21,858 bases of DNA from contig CAZGQY010000054.1 of NCBI GenBank assembly GCA_964528035.1, forward strand, positions 1 to 21,858, read 5' to 3'. The notes under the pieces were generated by a model. It was given only the letters and a program-made list of their open reading frames with translations, was not told the DNA's origin and did no database searches. The DNA is from CAZGQY01 sp964528035 (GTDB taxonomy: Bacteria > Pseudomonadota > Gammaproteobacteria > Methylococcales > UBA1147). Numbering within the stretch: position 1 is the stretch's first letter; each line of letters begins with the position of its first letter. The position numbers and the translations under genes were made by a program. Below, in pieces: positions 1-6,312 of this stretch.

Positions 1-103
1 ATGATTGGGTTACTCCATTTTCGCTTGGGCGAGTTCCCTGTTTTACTGTTCATGCTAGTAGTTCTTCATTCTGATATAACCTAATAACAAATCTAGCCCC
101 CTA

Positions 104-232
104 TCAATTAACAACTACATTAATCGGATAAAGCTGTTTTAGTTTTATCCGTGCATCCTCTGTTGTAAAACGCCAGTTAACAGTTCCCCCTGCCTGATTA
201 CGAGACACTGTCCAAGCTGAAGTGGCTACACT
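104..232 (-). mobile_element. Remnant of IS transposase C-terminus (IS630-like)
   Basis: About 42 codons in frame with the upstream channel fragment, carrying VNWRFTTEDARIKLKQLYP, read as the last residues of an IS630-type transposase. No DDE catalytic residues and no second copy of the element are present, and I could not identify terminal inverted repeats in positions 1-103. It is therefore a non-autonomous scar, not a functional element. Confidence 0.4.
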
Positions 233-562
233 AACCCGGACAGCGCGAAGATCCAGGCCAGATACAAAGTAAAACGGCAAAATTGCGATCAAGTCAACCA
301 AACCATAAAAGCTAAAAACAAATTTAAACACCTTTTCCGCCACGATTAGTCGGAGAGCATATTCAAGGCTGAAGATGACTACTGTAATTACTTCAATTAA
401 CCTGAGATATTCCTTTTTCGTAGGAGATAGGTCGGGCAAGGTATCCATGGAAAAGGTGACTAGTGAAACGATGATCAAGAATTGAATGCAAAACGTGAAC
501 ACCTTGCCTAAAGTGTTATCGGTATTATCTAGGACTTGTCTTATCGTTTCCTTTTCAACCAT
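104..562 (-). pseudogene. Truncated voltage-gated ion channel fused to an IS transposase tail
   Basis: The 152-residue frame has two parts. Residues 1-110 look like the N-terminal half of a six-helix voltage-gated (potassium-type) channel: hydrophobic segments near 20-38 and 54-73, and one near 80-100 followed by GLDLRAVRV, where the S4 arginine ladder normally begins. The pore helices, selectivity filter (TVGYG type) and C-terminus are absent. From about residue 111 the composition changes to a hydrophilic segment ending in FTTEDARIKLKQLYP, which I recall as the C-terminal signature of IS630-like transposases. The simplest reading is an IS insertion or IS-mediated deletion that removed the rest of the channel. 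The ATG at 562 has no strong ribosome binding site. Channel identity is fairly secure; the identity of the tail rests on memory of the family. Confidence 0.6.
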
Positions 563-676
563 CGTCAGTCATTTTCATGCAACATAACAAGTCATTCTCC
601 GGATCAGGCTATCTTACCTTTCATTAGGCTCAGTGGGCAAAGACCATCTATGACTATTAATTATATTTGAAAGTTC

Positions 677-847
677 TCATTCGATTCTGATATCTGGAGG
701 ATACACACCTTCAGAAATAATTCGTTTACGATGTCGTTGTTGAAGTTTTTTATAGTATTCCACCAATTTACGTGGATCGTGATCCACCGCTGCAGAAATG
801 CGGTGGCGGGTCTCGCGTACTGCCGTTATGATAGGATCATCTTTCAT
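677..847 (-). CDS. Small partner protein (putative antitoxin) of the PIN toxin, 56 aa
   Basis: Reading from the ATG at 847 gives an intact 56-residue charged protein starting MKDDPIITAVRETRHRIS and ending PPDIRIE, with stop at 677-679. Its ATG overlaps the stop codon of the upstream PIN-domain gene in an ATGA arrangement, typical of translationally coupled toxin-antitoxin pairs. An AGGAG-like site sits about 13 bases upstream. The first half is predicted helical (RETRHRIS, then DPRKLVEYYKKLQQRHRKR) and there is no signal peptide or membrane segment. Proteins of this kind (start with MK/MS-D, contain VRETRHRI-like and KLVEYYKKLQ-like stretches) commonly sit beside PIN-domain genes. The antitoxin role is inferred from position only; order toxin-then-partner is the reverse of classical vapBC. 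Confidence 0.6.
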   Translation of the reverse strand: MKDDPIITAVRETRHRISAAVDHDPRKLVEYYKKLQQRHRKRIISEGVYPPDIRIE

Positions 848-1325
848 GGTGATTCGTTTTCTCCTAGAAGTTCGAGTGGTGTGACCAGTGACGGAACGAA
901 TAATCCAAGAAGTCCGTTAACCCGTCTGATGTGCGAAAATTTATTCGCATTGGCTAAATGGCGACAATTCCACGTCAGTAGAAAATCGCATTTCGATATC
1001 GACGCCAACGCCAGGTGTAAGGCATCGCCCGCAGGATCGGAGGGCATCACATGATGCTCGACATAGGCGACCACGATGTCAGCAACGGACTCGTCGATAT
1101 CAACGAGTGGAATTGTTTCAACCATGCCGAGCGCCGCATCCTTATTGGGAAAGGATCCTTTCTCCAATTCGTCGACGACCGCCTCACTGGTCAAGAGTTC
1201 GTAATCCGACCGGGAGCGTCCCACCATTCACGTGTCCATTCTCGGCGGGCGATCATGTCAGGCTCAGTCCGTACCTCATGATAGAAACTGGGTATTGTTG
1301 TCTCAATATAGACGCGAGGTCTCAT
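844..1325 (-). pseudogene. PIN-domain (VapC-like) toxin gene, frameshifted
   Basis: The natural start appears to be the ATG at 1325, giving MRPRVYIETTIPSFYHEVRT and continuing to REWTREWWDAPG. That frame then stops after 44 residues. One base out of register, the rest of the same domain continues from about RSDYELLTSEAVVDEL through DPAGDALHLALASISKCDFLLTWNCRHLANANK to LVTPLELLG. Joined, they make a normal-length (about 160-residue) PIN-family nuclease with the N-terminal acidic residue in YIETT, the SEAVVDEL acidic residue and the DALHLALA acidic residue. A single-base deletion near 1208-1222, inside GCTCCCGG on the coding strand, explains the break. The downstream ATG at 1227 could only make a product lacking the first catalytic strand. 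No classical slippery heptamer is visible, so a real mutation or a sequencing error is more likely than programmed frameshifting. Confidence 0.75.
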
Positions 1326-1895
1326 ATCTTAAATAATTGCCTGAAAATATTGCTATCCTGCCAAACAGATCTACTCTAGCTCCAGGGAATTTTATTGAGT
1401 CGGCTGGGTAACATTACATTATTCAAACATTTCTTGCTCTATCAAGCGATATTTGCTCTTTGCCGTGATGTCTGGTTACCTATAACGTCCCGCTTTCATA
1501 AATCCGAATTCTCGCACTTATCGGGATTTCCCATCTCACATTAAATGATTCTATCCGCCGGGCTATTCTCACTTTAAATGCACTTGGGGAAATCCCTTCC
1601 CACAATAAGTGATTATATCAGTCGCTGCTTCTCACATTATTTGACCGTGCGCCGCCGCGGACGCAGGACAATCAAACCGTCCTGAACAGCCCAAGAAATT
1701 AATGCGGGCTTATTTTTTTCTTCGTAATTATTAATCATTTTATATATACGGTGTATAAGAGATTGCAAGCTCCATATGATTAAATAAGTGTTCAATTAGT
1801 TATAAGCGCTATATTGGCTGTGACTTTCATTGTGGACAGCGTAACCGTCACCAGCGAGCCTGCGCAAGCTGTTTGTGATAATTTTGAGTAAAATA
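1326..1895. other. 570-base intergenic stretch with a degenerate tandem repeat
   Basis: No convincing gene. It contains the repeat described separately at 1509-1645. A 33-codon minus-strand frame (1637-1738) ends GLIVLRPRRRTVK and could be a scrap of an IS gene, but nothing supports expression. The part from 1740 to 1895 is AT-rich and presumably holds the promoter for the small genes that follow, although no clear -35/-10 pair stands out. Confidence 0.5.
1509..1645. repeat. Degenerate tandem repeat, transposon-end-like
   Basis: Two related units of about 65 bases lie head to tail: 1516-1573 and 1581-1635. Each contains a CACTT start, a GGGATTTCCC or GGGAAATCCC palindrome, a CTCACATTAAATGATT-like box and a TATC..CG..TTCTCAC end. 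The short box recurs at 1534-1549, 1567-1582, 1598-1613 and 1630-1645 (TCTCACATTAAATGAT, TCTCACTTTAAATGCA, TCCCACAATAAGTGAT, TCTCACATTATTTGAC), so spacing is 31-33 bases, about three helical turns. Regularly phased short repeats are typical of transposase-binding ends such as those of IS21-type elements. No transposase is attached, so this would be an orphan end. Confidence 0.5.
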
Positions 1896-2015
1896 ATGAG
1901 CAATGATAACGATTCTTTCATTGGTACGCTATTTACTACCATAGCTTGGCTTTTTGGAGTGGCGCTTGGTTCTTATATAATTGGATTTATTTTTGGGTTT
2001 GCGGGAAATTTCTAG
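1896..2015 (+). CDS. Small single-pass membrane protein, 39 aa
   Basis: ATG at 1896 opens a 39-codon frame ending with TAG at 2013. A short polar start (MSNDNDSF) is followed by a single hydrophobic helix rich in small residues (LFGVALGSYIIGFIFGFAG), with several glycines spaced three or four apart, as in helix-packing segments. The start site has only a weak GAG upstream. The frame lies 30 bases ahead of the lipoprotein gene on the same strand, and the third small gene follows 37 bases later, so the three may be co-transcribed. No homologue recognised; function unknown. Confidence 0.4.
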   Translation: MSNDNDSFIGTLFTTIAWLFGVALGSYIIGFIFGFAGNF

Positions 2016-2045
2016 TTTTATAGAATATAGAAGGAAAGAATAAGA

Positions 2046-2240
2046 ATGAAAGCTATATACTTTTTATCGGTTTTGTTAGTTCTTAGTTTATTATCATGTA
2101 GCTCCAGTAACTCCAGTAACGGCAGGGAAATAGAAGCTTCTAATCCTCTTGATAACTCAGCTGATTATGCCTTTCGAAAAGGATATCATGATGGAAAATC
2201 TGCTGCGAACTGGCTTAACAAATCAAGTAGAGATAAATAA
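2046..2240 (+). CDS. Small predicted lipoprotein, 64 aa
   Basis: The protein begins MKAIYFLSVLLVLSLLSCSS: one lysine, a hydrophobic core and a near-consensus lipobox (LLSC, cysteine 18), then a serine/asparagine-rich linker. The mature part is about 46 residues and contains ADYAFRKGYHDGKSAANW, a short amphipathic stretch. An AAGGA ribosome binding site sits about 10 bases before the ATG. Residue +2 after the cysteine is serine, which would favour outer-membrane sorting in gammaproteobacteria. It lies between two other small membrane-protein genes on the same strand. No known family is recognised. The lipoprotein call is good; the role is unknown. Confidence 0.65.
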   Translation: MKAIYFLSVLLVLSLLSCSSSNSSNGREIEASNPLDNSADYAFRKGYHDGKSAANWLNKSSRDK

Positions 2241-2277
2241 ATATTAGTACTGAAAAGTACTAATACGGAGTTAAGTA

Positions 2278-2499
2278 ATGTCAAGCTATTTCCATCTGAA
2301 TAATATTTTGTTGCTTTTTTTTATTACAACTGTTGTGGTCTTGTTCAGTAAAAATAATGCTGCGTCGTCGATTAAAGAATTACGGGAGGAAATAAATGTA
2401 CATGGGTTTTCCTCTTTAACCGTCGACTTGATTGCTAAAATATTTACTTCATTAATACTTATATACGTACTTTTATGGTATATATTTATAATAATATAG
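2278..2499 (+). CDS. Small two-helix membrane protein, 73 aa
   Basis: Residues about 9-24 (ILLLFFITTVVVLF) and 50-73 (IAKIFTSLILIYVLLWYIFIII) are hydrophobic helices. They flank a charged loop (KNNAASSIKELREEINVHGF), giving a hairpin topology. A GGAG site is well placed seven bases before the ATG. It starts 37 bases after the lipoprotein gene and could share its transcript. Codon choice is AT-rich, like the two preceding small genes and unlike the nearby transposase fragment. No family is recognised. Hairpin proteins of this size can be toxins, holin-like proteins or accessory subunits, but nothing here separates these options. Confidence 0.5.
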   Translation: MSSYFHLNNILLLFFITTVVVLFSKNNAASSIKELREEINVHGFSSLTVDLIAKIFTSLILIYVLLWYIFIII

Positions 2500-2551
2500 T
2501 GGTAACTCTTAATCTTTCTATTCCAAAGACAATTTCTAATAATACATCTAG

Positions 2552-2857
2552 TCCGAAAGACAGAAATGGGGAAGCAAAGCTGAGGCTAATGGTAAGATCA
2601 ATGGTGGGTCTAATCGCATAAAGGCACCAATTGCCGAAGCCTGCAACCGGTTGATCAAGAATTCCATTATCTGCTGGAACTATCTGTATCTGTCACAAAA
2701 GCTTGAACGCCTGAGCGATAACACCAAAAAAGACAGGTTGTTATCTGCCATAGCTAGCCATTCGCCCATGTCTTGGTCACATATTAACCTTCTGGGCGAA
2801 TATGAATTCTCAGATGAAAAACTGAAAGATTCAGTCGGAATTCGTCCACCAAAATAG
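2552..2857 (+). pseudogene. Tn3-family transposase C-terminal fragment
   Basis: An open frame after the TAG at 2549 encodes about 101 residues without a natural start. It includes KANGKINGG-like and NRIKAPIAEACNRLIKNSIICWNYLYLSQKL segments and ends SWSHINLLGEYEFSDEKLKDSVGIRPPK. The W-HINL-GEY motif near the C-terminus, followed by SDEKL, is characteristic of Tn3-type transposases (usual length near 1,000 residues). Only the last tenth remains, without the catalytic acidic residues, and the frame ends in TAG where homologues continue for a few residues. I could not find a Tn3 38-bp inverted repeat between here and 2975, so the boundary of the remnant is unknown. Confidence 0.65.
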
Positions 2858-2975
2858 TGGGCCGATACAACCGTGGAAAATGGGGGGTGTGAAATCAGCT
2901 CAGACGACTGATTATTGTCATTTTCAGTAAATTCCTACAGAACATTTGGTACCTTTATGGGATTAGACCCAGTAT

Positions 2976-4412
2976 TTAAATCAACAATTGTTCCGCCCAA
3001 TCATACAAATCTTCAAGGATTTTCTGACTTCGCTGATCGGAACCTGCATTCTGACGACAACCCTCTAGTTGTTTCTTATAGTTTGACAGATCGATACTGC
3101 CGCTACTGTTGATATCGGTAATCCTGCTGTGTCTATAGCGATCCCATTGTTCTAATTCTTCTGGGTTTAATGTTTCAGGATAATTCCGGGCACGATACCT
3201 GAACAATAATTCTGGCAATCGGGGATCGTGGTTAGTTAACTTTATATCACCCAGTTGATCAGAAGCTGTATTCCTGATTTTTTCCATAAGTCGTTTGTCG
3301 TGATCGTCGAAAAATCCACCGCTGTATATCATAAGATCCGGATCGTCACTGATTTTATTCGGAAAACTATCGAAGACTTTACTTGCTTTTTCGGTCACCG
3401 AAACACTCTGTCTGAGCTTACTTAAATTTTCAAAGCAAACATCAAGGCTAATCCCTAGTCTGTCTGCATCTGAATCGCGCATGGTTTTTAAAGGGGCAAG
3501 TATCGGGCATTTATTCAAATGCACCGTTTTTAATGGGATTCGTTCGATATTGTCTGGTAGATCTGAAACCGGAGTAAATATTCTATATCTTATCTCATCA
3601 ACATCTAAATCGATCAGTGCTGAAGGATCAATGGACAAATCGTAAACGACCACGCCATTTTTATTCAGGGGATGTGTAACCAAAGGGATAACGACTGCTA
3701 TACAGCCATTAATAGCAGGGTACTTGCCTGATACATGAAGAACGGGTTGCCATTCACCCGGTATGAGGTGCTTGCTTAGGTGTCTTTTAAGGCGGTTGTT
3801 ATAGACATAATCGTATAAGCGAGGTTGGCGTCCGCGTATCAATTTAGCGAGATCAATGGTTGCGTACACGTCAGAAAGCGCATCGTGAGCGGATTTGTGT
3901 TTAATACAGTTAGCTTTGGTTATTTCCTCAAGCCGGAAGCACGGTTTTCCATCATCGTAATCAGGCCATTCAATTCCCTCGGGGCGCAATGCTCGAGTTA
4001 AGCGAGCCATATCGATAATGTCCCAGCGTGAATTACCCTTTTGCCATTCACGAGCATATGGATCGAAAAAATTTCTATACAGGCAGTTTCGAATGACTTC
4101 ATCGTCAAACCGAATACTGTTATACCCGGTACCGCAGGTTCCAGGACAGGCCAATTGCTTATGGATCAATTCCATAAATTTTGCTTCACACTGGCCTTTT
4201 TCATAGGCGAGCTGAGGAGTAATGCCTGTAATAAGGCACGCCGCAGGTTGAGGAAGCATATCGTTCGCTGGTCGACAATACTCAACCAGAGGCTTGTCAA
4301 TAACTTCAAGGTTTTCGTTCGTGCGAATGCCAGCAAATTGTGCTGGCCTGTCACGTTGAGGATCGGATCCGAATGTTTCGAAATCGAACCAATATAAACT
4401 ACGAGCTGTCAA
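2976..4412 (-). CDS. sbcB: Exodeoxyribonuclease I
   Basis: A 478-residue protein, close to E. coli exonuclease I (475). It degrades single-stranded DNA 3' to 5', trimming ends in recombination and mismatch repair. The DEDDh nuclease domain is complete: D10 and E12 in WFDFETFG, the third acidic residue D103 in GYNSIRFDDE, and H176 and D181 in HDALSD. The SH3-like and helical C-terminal domains follow, with LPELLFRYRARNYPETL matching the family. Translation must begin at the TTG at 4412: an in-frame TAA lies one codon upstream, GAGGA is four bases ahead, and the next methionine is residue 51, beyond the catalytic residues. It is the first conserved gene after the mobile-element debris, which ends about 120 bases beyond its stop. 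Confidence 0.96.
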   Translation of the reverse strand: MTARSLYWFDFETFGSDPQRDRPAQFAGIRTNENLEVIDKPLVEYCRPANDMLPQPAACLITGITPQLAYEKGQCEAKFMELIHKQLACPGTCGTGYNSIRFDDEVIRNCLYRNFFDPYAREWQKGNSRWDIIDMARLTRALRPEGIEWPDYDDGKPCFRLEEITKANCIKHKSAHDALSDVYATIDLAKLIRGRQPRLYDYVYNNRLKRHLSKHLIPGEWQPVLHVSGKYPAINGCIAVVIPLVTHPLNKNGVVVYDLSIDPSALIDLDVDEIRYRIFTPVSDLPDNIERIPLKTVHLNKCPILAPLKTMRDSDADRLGISLDVCFENLSKLRQSVSVTEKASKVFDSFPNKISDDPDLMIYSGGFFDDHDKRLMEKIRNTASDQLGDIKLTNHDPRLPELLFRYRARNYPETLNPEELEQWDRYRHSRITDINSSGSIDLSNYKKQLEGCRQNAGSDQRSQKILEDLYDWAEQLLI

Positions 4413-4561
4413 TTAATCCTCGTTTATTGCGGGAATAATTTTGCACCCATCCCCTAGGATCTTTTCGCCTAAACTGAAAAAGTAGTAACAAATTCGGCAA
4501 ACAAACAAAGACTCACGTATCTAAATAACGTAGCCCGTGGAATGGTCACACAGCTAAATAT

Positions 4562-4957
4562 TTATCGAAGAGAATCCAGAGCCCTTAACACATCGACCCG
4601 GCTGATCATTCCAACCAGATCAACATCATCCATAACAGGAAAACTTCGCCCCCAAGTCTTATCAAATTTCTCGGCCACTTCTACAATGCTGGTATCGACA
4701 TCAACAGTTATGACTTCCTTGCTCATAAATTCTTTTACTTTGCCACCCATGGATTGATTATAGGTTGCATGCAATACCACTCGGATACATTCTGCCTCAG
4801 ACAGAACGCCCACCAGGTTACCATGCTCGTCTAAAACCGGCGCGCCGGTAATTCTTTTATGCAGCAATTTATCAATTGACTCCAATACATCATCTTCCTC
4901 TTGGAAGCTAATAACCTTGGAAGACATATAATGTTTCGCAGTGATATCTGATAGCAT
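4562..4957 (-). CDS. Two-CBS-domain protein
   Basis: 131 residues consisting almost entirely of a CBS pair (Bateman module): CBS1 at about 8-60 (YMSSKVISFQEEDDVLESID ending with GVLSEAECIRVVL) and CBS2 at about 76-130 (FMSKEVITVDVDTSIVEVAE ending with GMISRVDVLRALDSL). Such stand-alone pairs usually bind adenine nucleotides and act as cytosolic sensors. No effector domain is attached. Start ATG 4957 is preceded by AAGGA at good spacing. It lies 111 bases beyond nqrM on the same strand, so it could be read from the nqr transcript, although a separate promoter is equally possible. The partner is unknown. Confidence 0.88.
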   Translation of the reverse strand: MLSDITAKHYMSSKVISFQEEDDVLESIDKLLHKRITGAPVLDEHGNLVGVLSEAECIRVVLHATYNQSMGGKVKEFMSKEVITVDVDTSIVEVAEKFDKTWGRSFPVMDDVDLVGMISRVDVLRALDSLR

Positions 4958-5068
4958 TGTTAATTCCTTGATTCTTATTAGATTTCAGGATACATAGTCG
5001 TGAGGCACGCAACATAAGGATTTGAACCCATGTGTCGATCCACCCCAACTGATACTTTACAATAGACC

Positions 5069-5248
5069 TTAAAATTTTTCAGCCATTTCTAGTCGACGTT
5101 TCTTAGCGCACTTTCTAATACACAAACAGCTACCGCCCTTCGATCCGCCACAGCTACCTTTAATGCTAGCGCGTCCAAATACAACTCCAACGGCCATAAT
5201 CGCAATCACCGCAAGCATAAACAAAAAAGTTAAAATAAAAATTGTCAT
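5069..5248 (-). CDS. nqrM: Na+-NQR maturation factor NqrM
   Basis: A 59-residue protein read from the ATG at 5248, sharing an ATGA overlap with the apbE stop. One N-terminal helix (TIFILTFLFMLAVIAIMAVG) is followed by a cysteine cluster, C33, C41, C43 and C47, within GSCGGSKGGSCLCIRKC. NqrM (DUF539) is known in Vibrio to be required for assembly of the NQR complex, probably by delivering iron to the Fe centre between NqrD and NqrE; four conserved cysteines are its hallmark. GGAGG sits about 12 bases upstream. Position at the end of the nqr operon after apbE is the usual one. Confidence 0.95.
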   Translation of the reverse strand: MTIFILTFLFMLAVIAIMAVGVVFGRASIKGSCGGSKGGSCLCIRKCAKKRRLEMAEKF

Positions 5249-6312
5249 TGCGTGTGTTCTCCTCCCGAAGGAAATAACAGGGTCGTTCTTTTTTCAAACT
5301 CATTACCGGCTCTGATAATAAATAATGCGGCTAATTTTTGTTGTTCTGCTAATTCAAAGGCTGTATCTGCACCCATAACCATAAATGCTGTTGCAAATGC
5401 ATCGGCTCGCATTGCTGATTTATCAAGTACAGTGACAGATGCCAGCTTGTGCAGGACTGGCGACCCTGTTTTGGGATCTATTGTATGTGAGAACCGCATG
5501 TTGTGCGCTTTAAAAAAATTACGATAATCTCCGGAAGTGGCCACAGCAATGTTTCTAAGTTCGATCACTTGTTCTATGGCCCGTTTACCCTCTTCTGGTT
5601 TTTCTACAGCGATTCGCCAAGGATTTCCGTCAATCTTACTCCCTTTAACTCTCAATTCGCCACCAATTTCTATCAGATAGTCCTTTATACCCAGGTGATC
5701 AAGACGTTCTGCGATTTGATCAACCCCAAAGCCTTTTGCCAGCGCAGATAAATCAATATAAACTTCCGAGATTGATTTTCGGATAGCAGGCGGATTGATC
5801 TGTAATGACAAAGATCTATAGCCTGTTTTTTTCGTGACATTGCTTAATTTTGTCTGGTCAGGAACTATTTTCCTGGGCTCATCCGGTCCAAAACCCCATA
5901 GATTTACCAGTTGTCCGATGGTGATGTCGAAAGCACCTTGAGTCAATTCACTTACTGCAATGGCCTGTTTCAGAACTTTGGCCATTTGCGGAGAAATCTC
6001 GATCCAATCTGTGGAATAATTTTTATTAAGCCTGGATAGTTCAGAGTTGGAATCATAAGTCGACATAGTCGAATTAATCACCTTGAGAATGCCGGAAATA
6101 TCATCCTGCAGATCTTTTTGATTTACTGCTTCAGGTAAGCGAGGAATTTTAACTGAAAAAGTTGTACCCATTGTTTCACCAAACTGTTGAAACTGATAGG
6201 CACTGGGAGTTTCTTCTGAACATCCCTGTAAAAAGAAAACGAGGAACAAGCCAAGACTTGTCCCTCGTTTAATCAAAAACTGTCGAAATCTAAAATTAAC
6301 CGCCAAAATCAT
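5245..6312 (-). CDS. apbE: FAD:protein FMN transferase (lipoprotein)
   Basis: ApbE cleaves FAD and transfers FMN onto threonine residues of exported or periplasmic-facing flavoproteins, here NqrB and NqrC. Family motifs are present: GETMGTTFSV, DLSALAKGFGVDQIAE, YLIEIGGELRVKG, HTIDPKTGSPV and ADAFATAFMVMG, the last containing the metal-binding acidic residue. The N-terminus carries a signal with lipobox LQGC, so the mature enzyme is a membrane-anchored periplasmic lipoprotein. The start is uncertain: the ATG at 6312 overlaps nqrF by 17 bases, an ATG at 6336 overlaps by 41, and a TTG at 6276 gives the most compact signal peptide. None has a strong ribosome binding site, which suggests coupling to nqrF translation. 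The mature protein is the same in every case. Confidence 0.95.
   Translation of the reverse strand: MILAVNFRFRQFLIKRGTSLGLFLVFFLQGCSEETPSAYQFQQFGETMGTTFSVKIPRLPEAVNQKDLQDDISGILKVINSTMSTYDSNSELSRLNKNYSTDWIEISPQMAKVLKQAIAVSELTQGAFDITIGQLVNLWGFGPDEPRKIVPDQTKLSNVTKKTGYRSLSLQINPPAIRKSISEVYIDLSALAKGFGVDQIAERLDHLGIKDYLIEIGGELRVKGSKIDGNPWRIAVEKPEEGKRAIEQVIELRNIAVATSGDYRNFFKAHNMRFSHTIDPKTGSPVLHKLASVTVLDKSAMRADAFATAFMVMGADTAFELAEQQKLAALFIIRAGNEFEKRTTLLFPSGGEHTQ

Noticed and set aside
1..84. 27-codon plus-strand frame starting with ATG at base 1
   Set aside because: Starts by chance at the window edge, has no visible upstream context and no recognisable sequence.
731..1379. Plus-strand frames across the PIN toxin region (107, 76 and 90 codons)
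   Set aside because: They are opposite-strand shadows of the conserved PIN-domain and partner coding sequence.
1509..1645. Possible CRISPR array
   Set aside because: Repeats are degenerate, only four, and the intervening sequences are themselves related to each other; no cas genes.
1637..1738. 33-codon minus-strand frame ending GLIVLRPRRRTVK
   Set aside because: No ribosome binding site, overlaps the repeat array, and no family recognised; at most an IS gene scrap.
5010..5040. Minus-strand GGGTTCAAATCC, resembling a tRNA T-loop
   Set aside because: The five-base T stem fails at two positions, no matching acceptor 5' strand or CCA end is found, and no anticodon arm is present.
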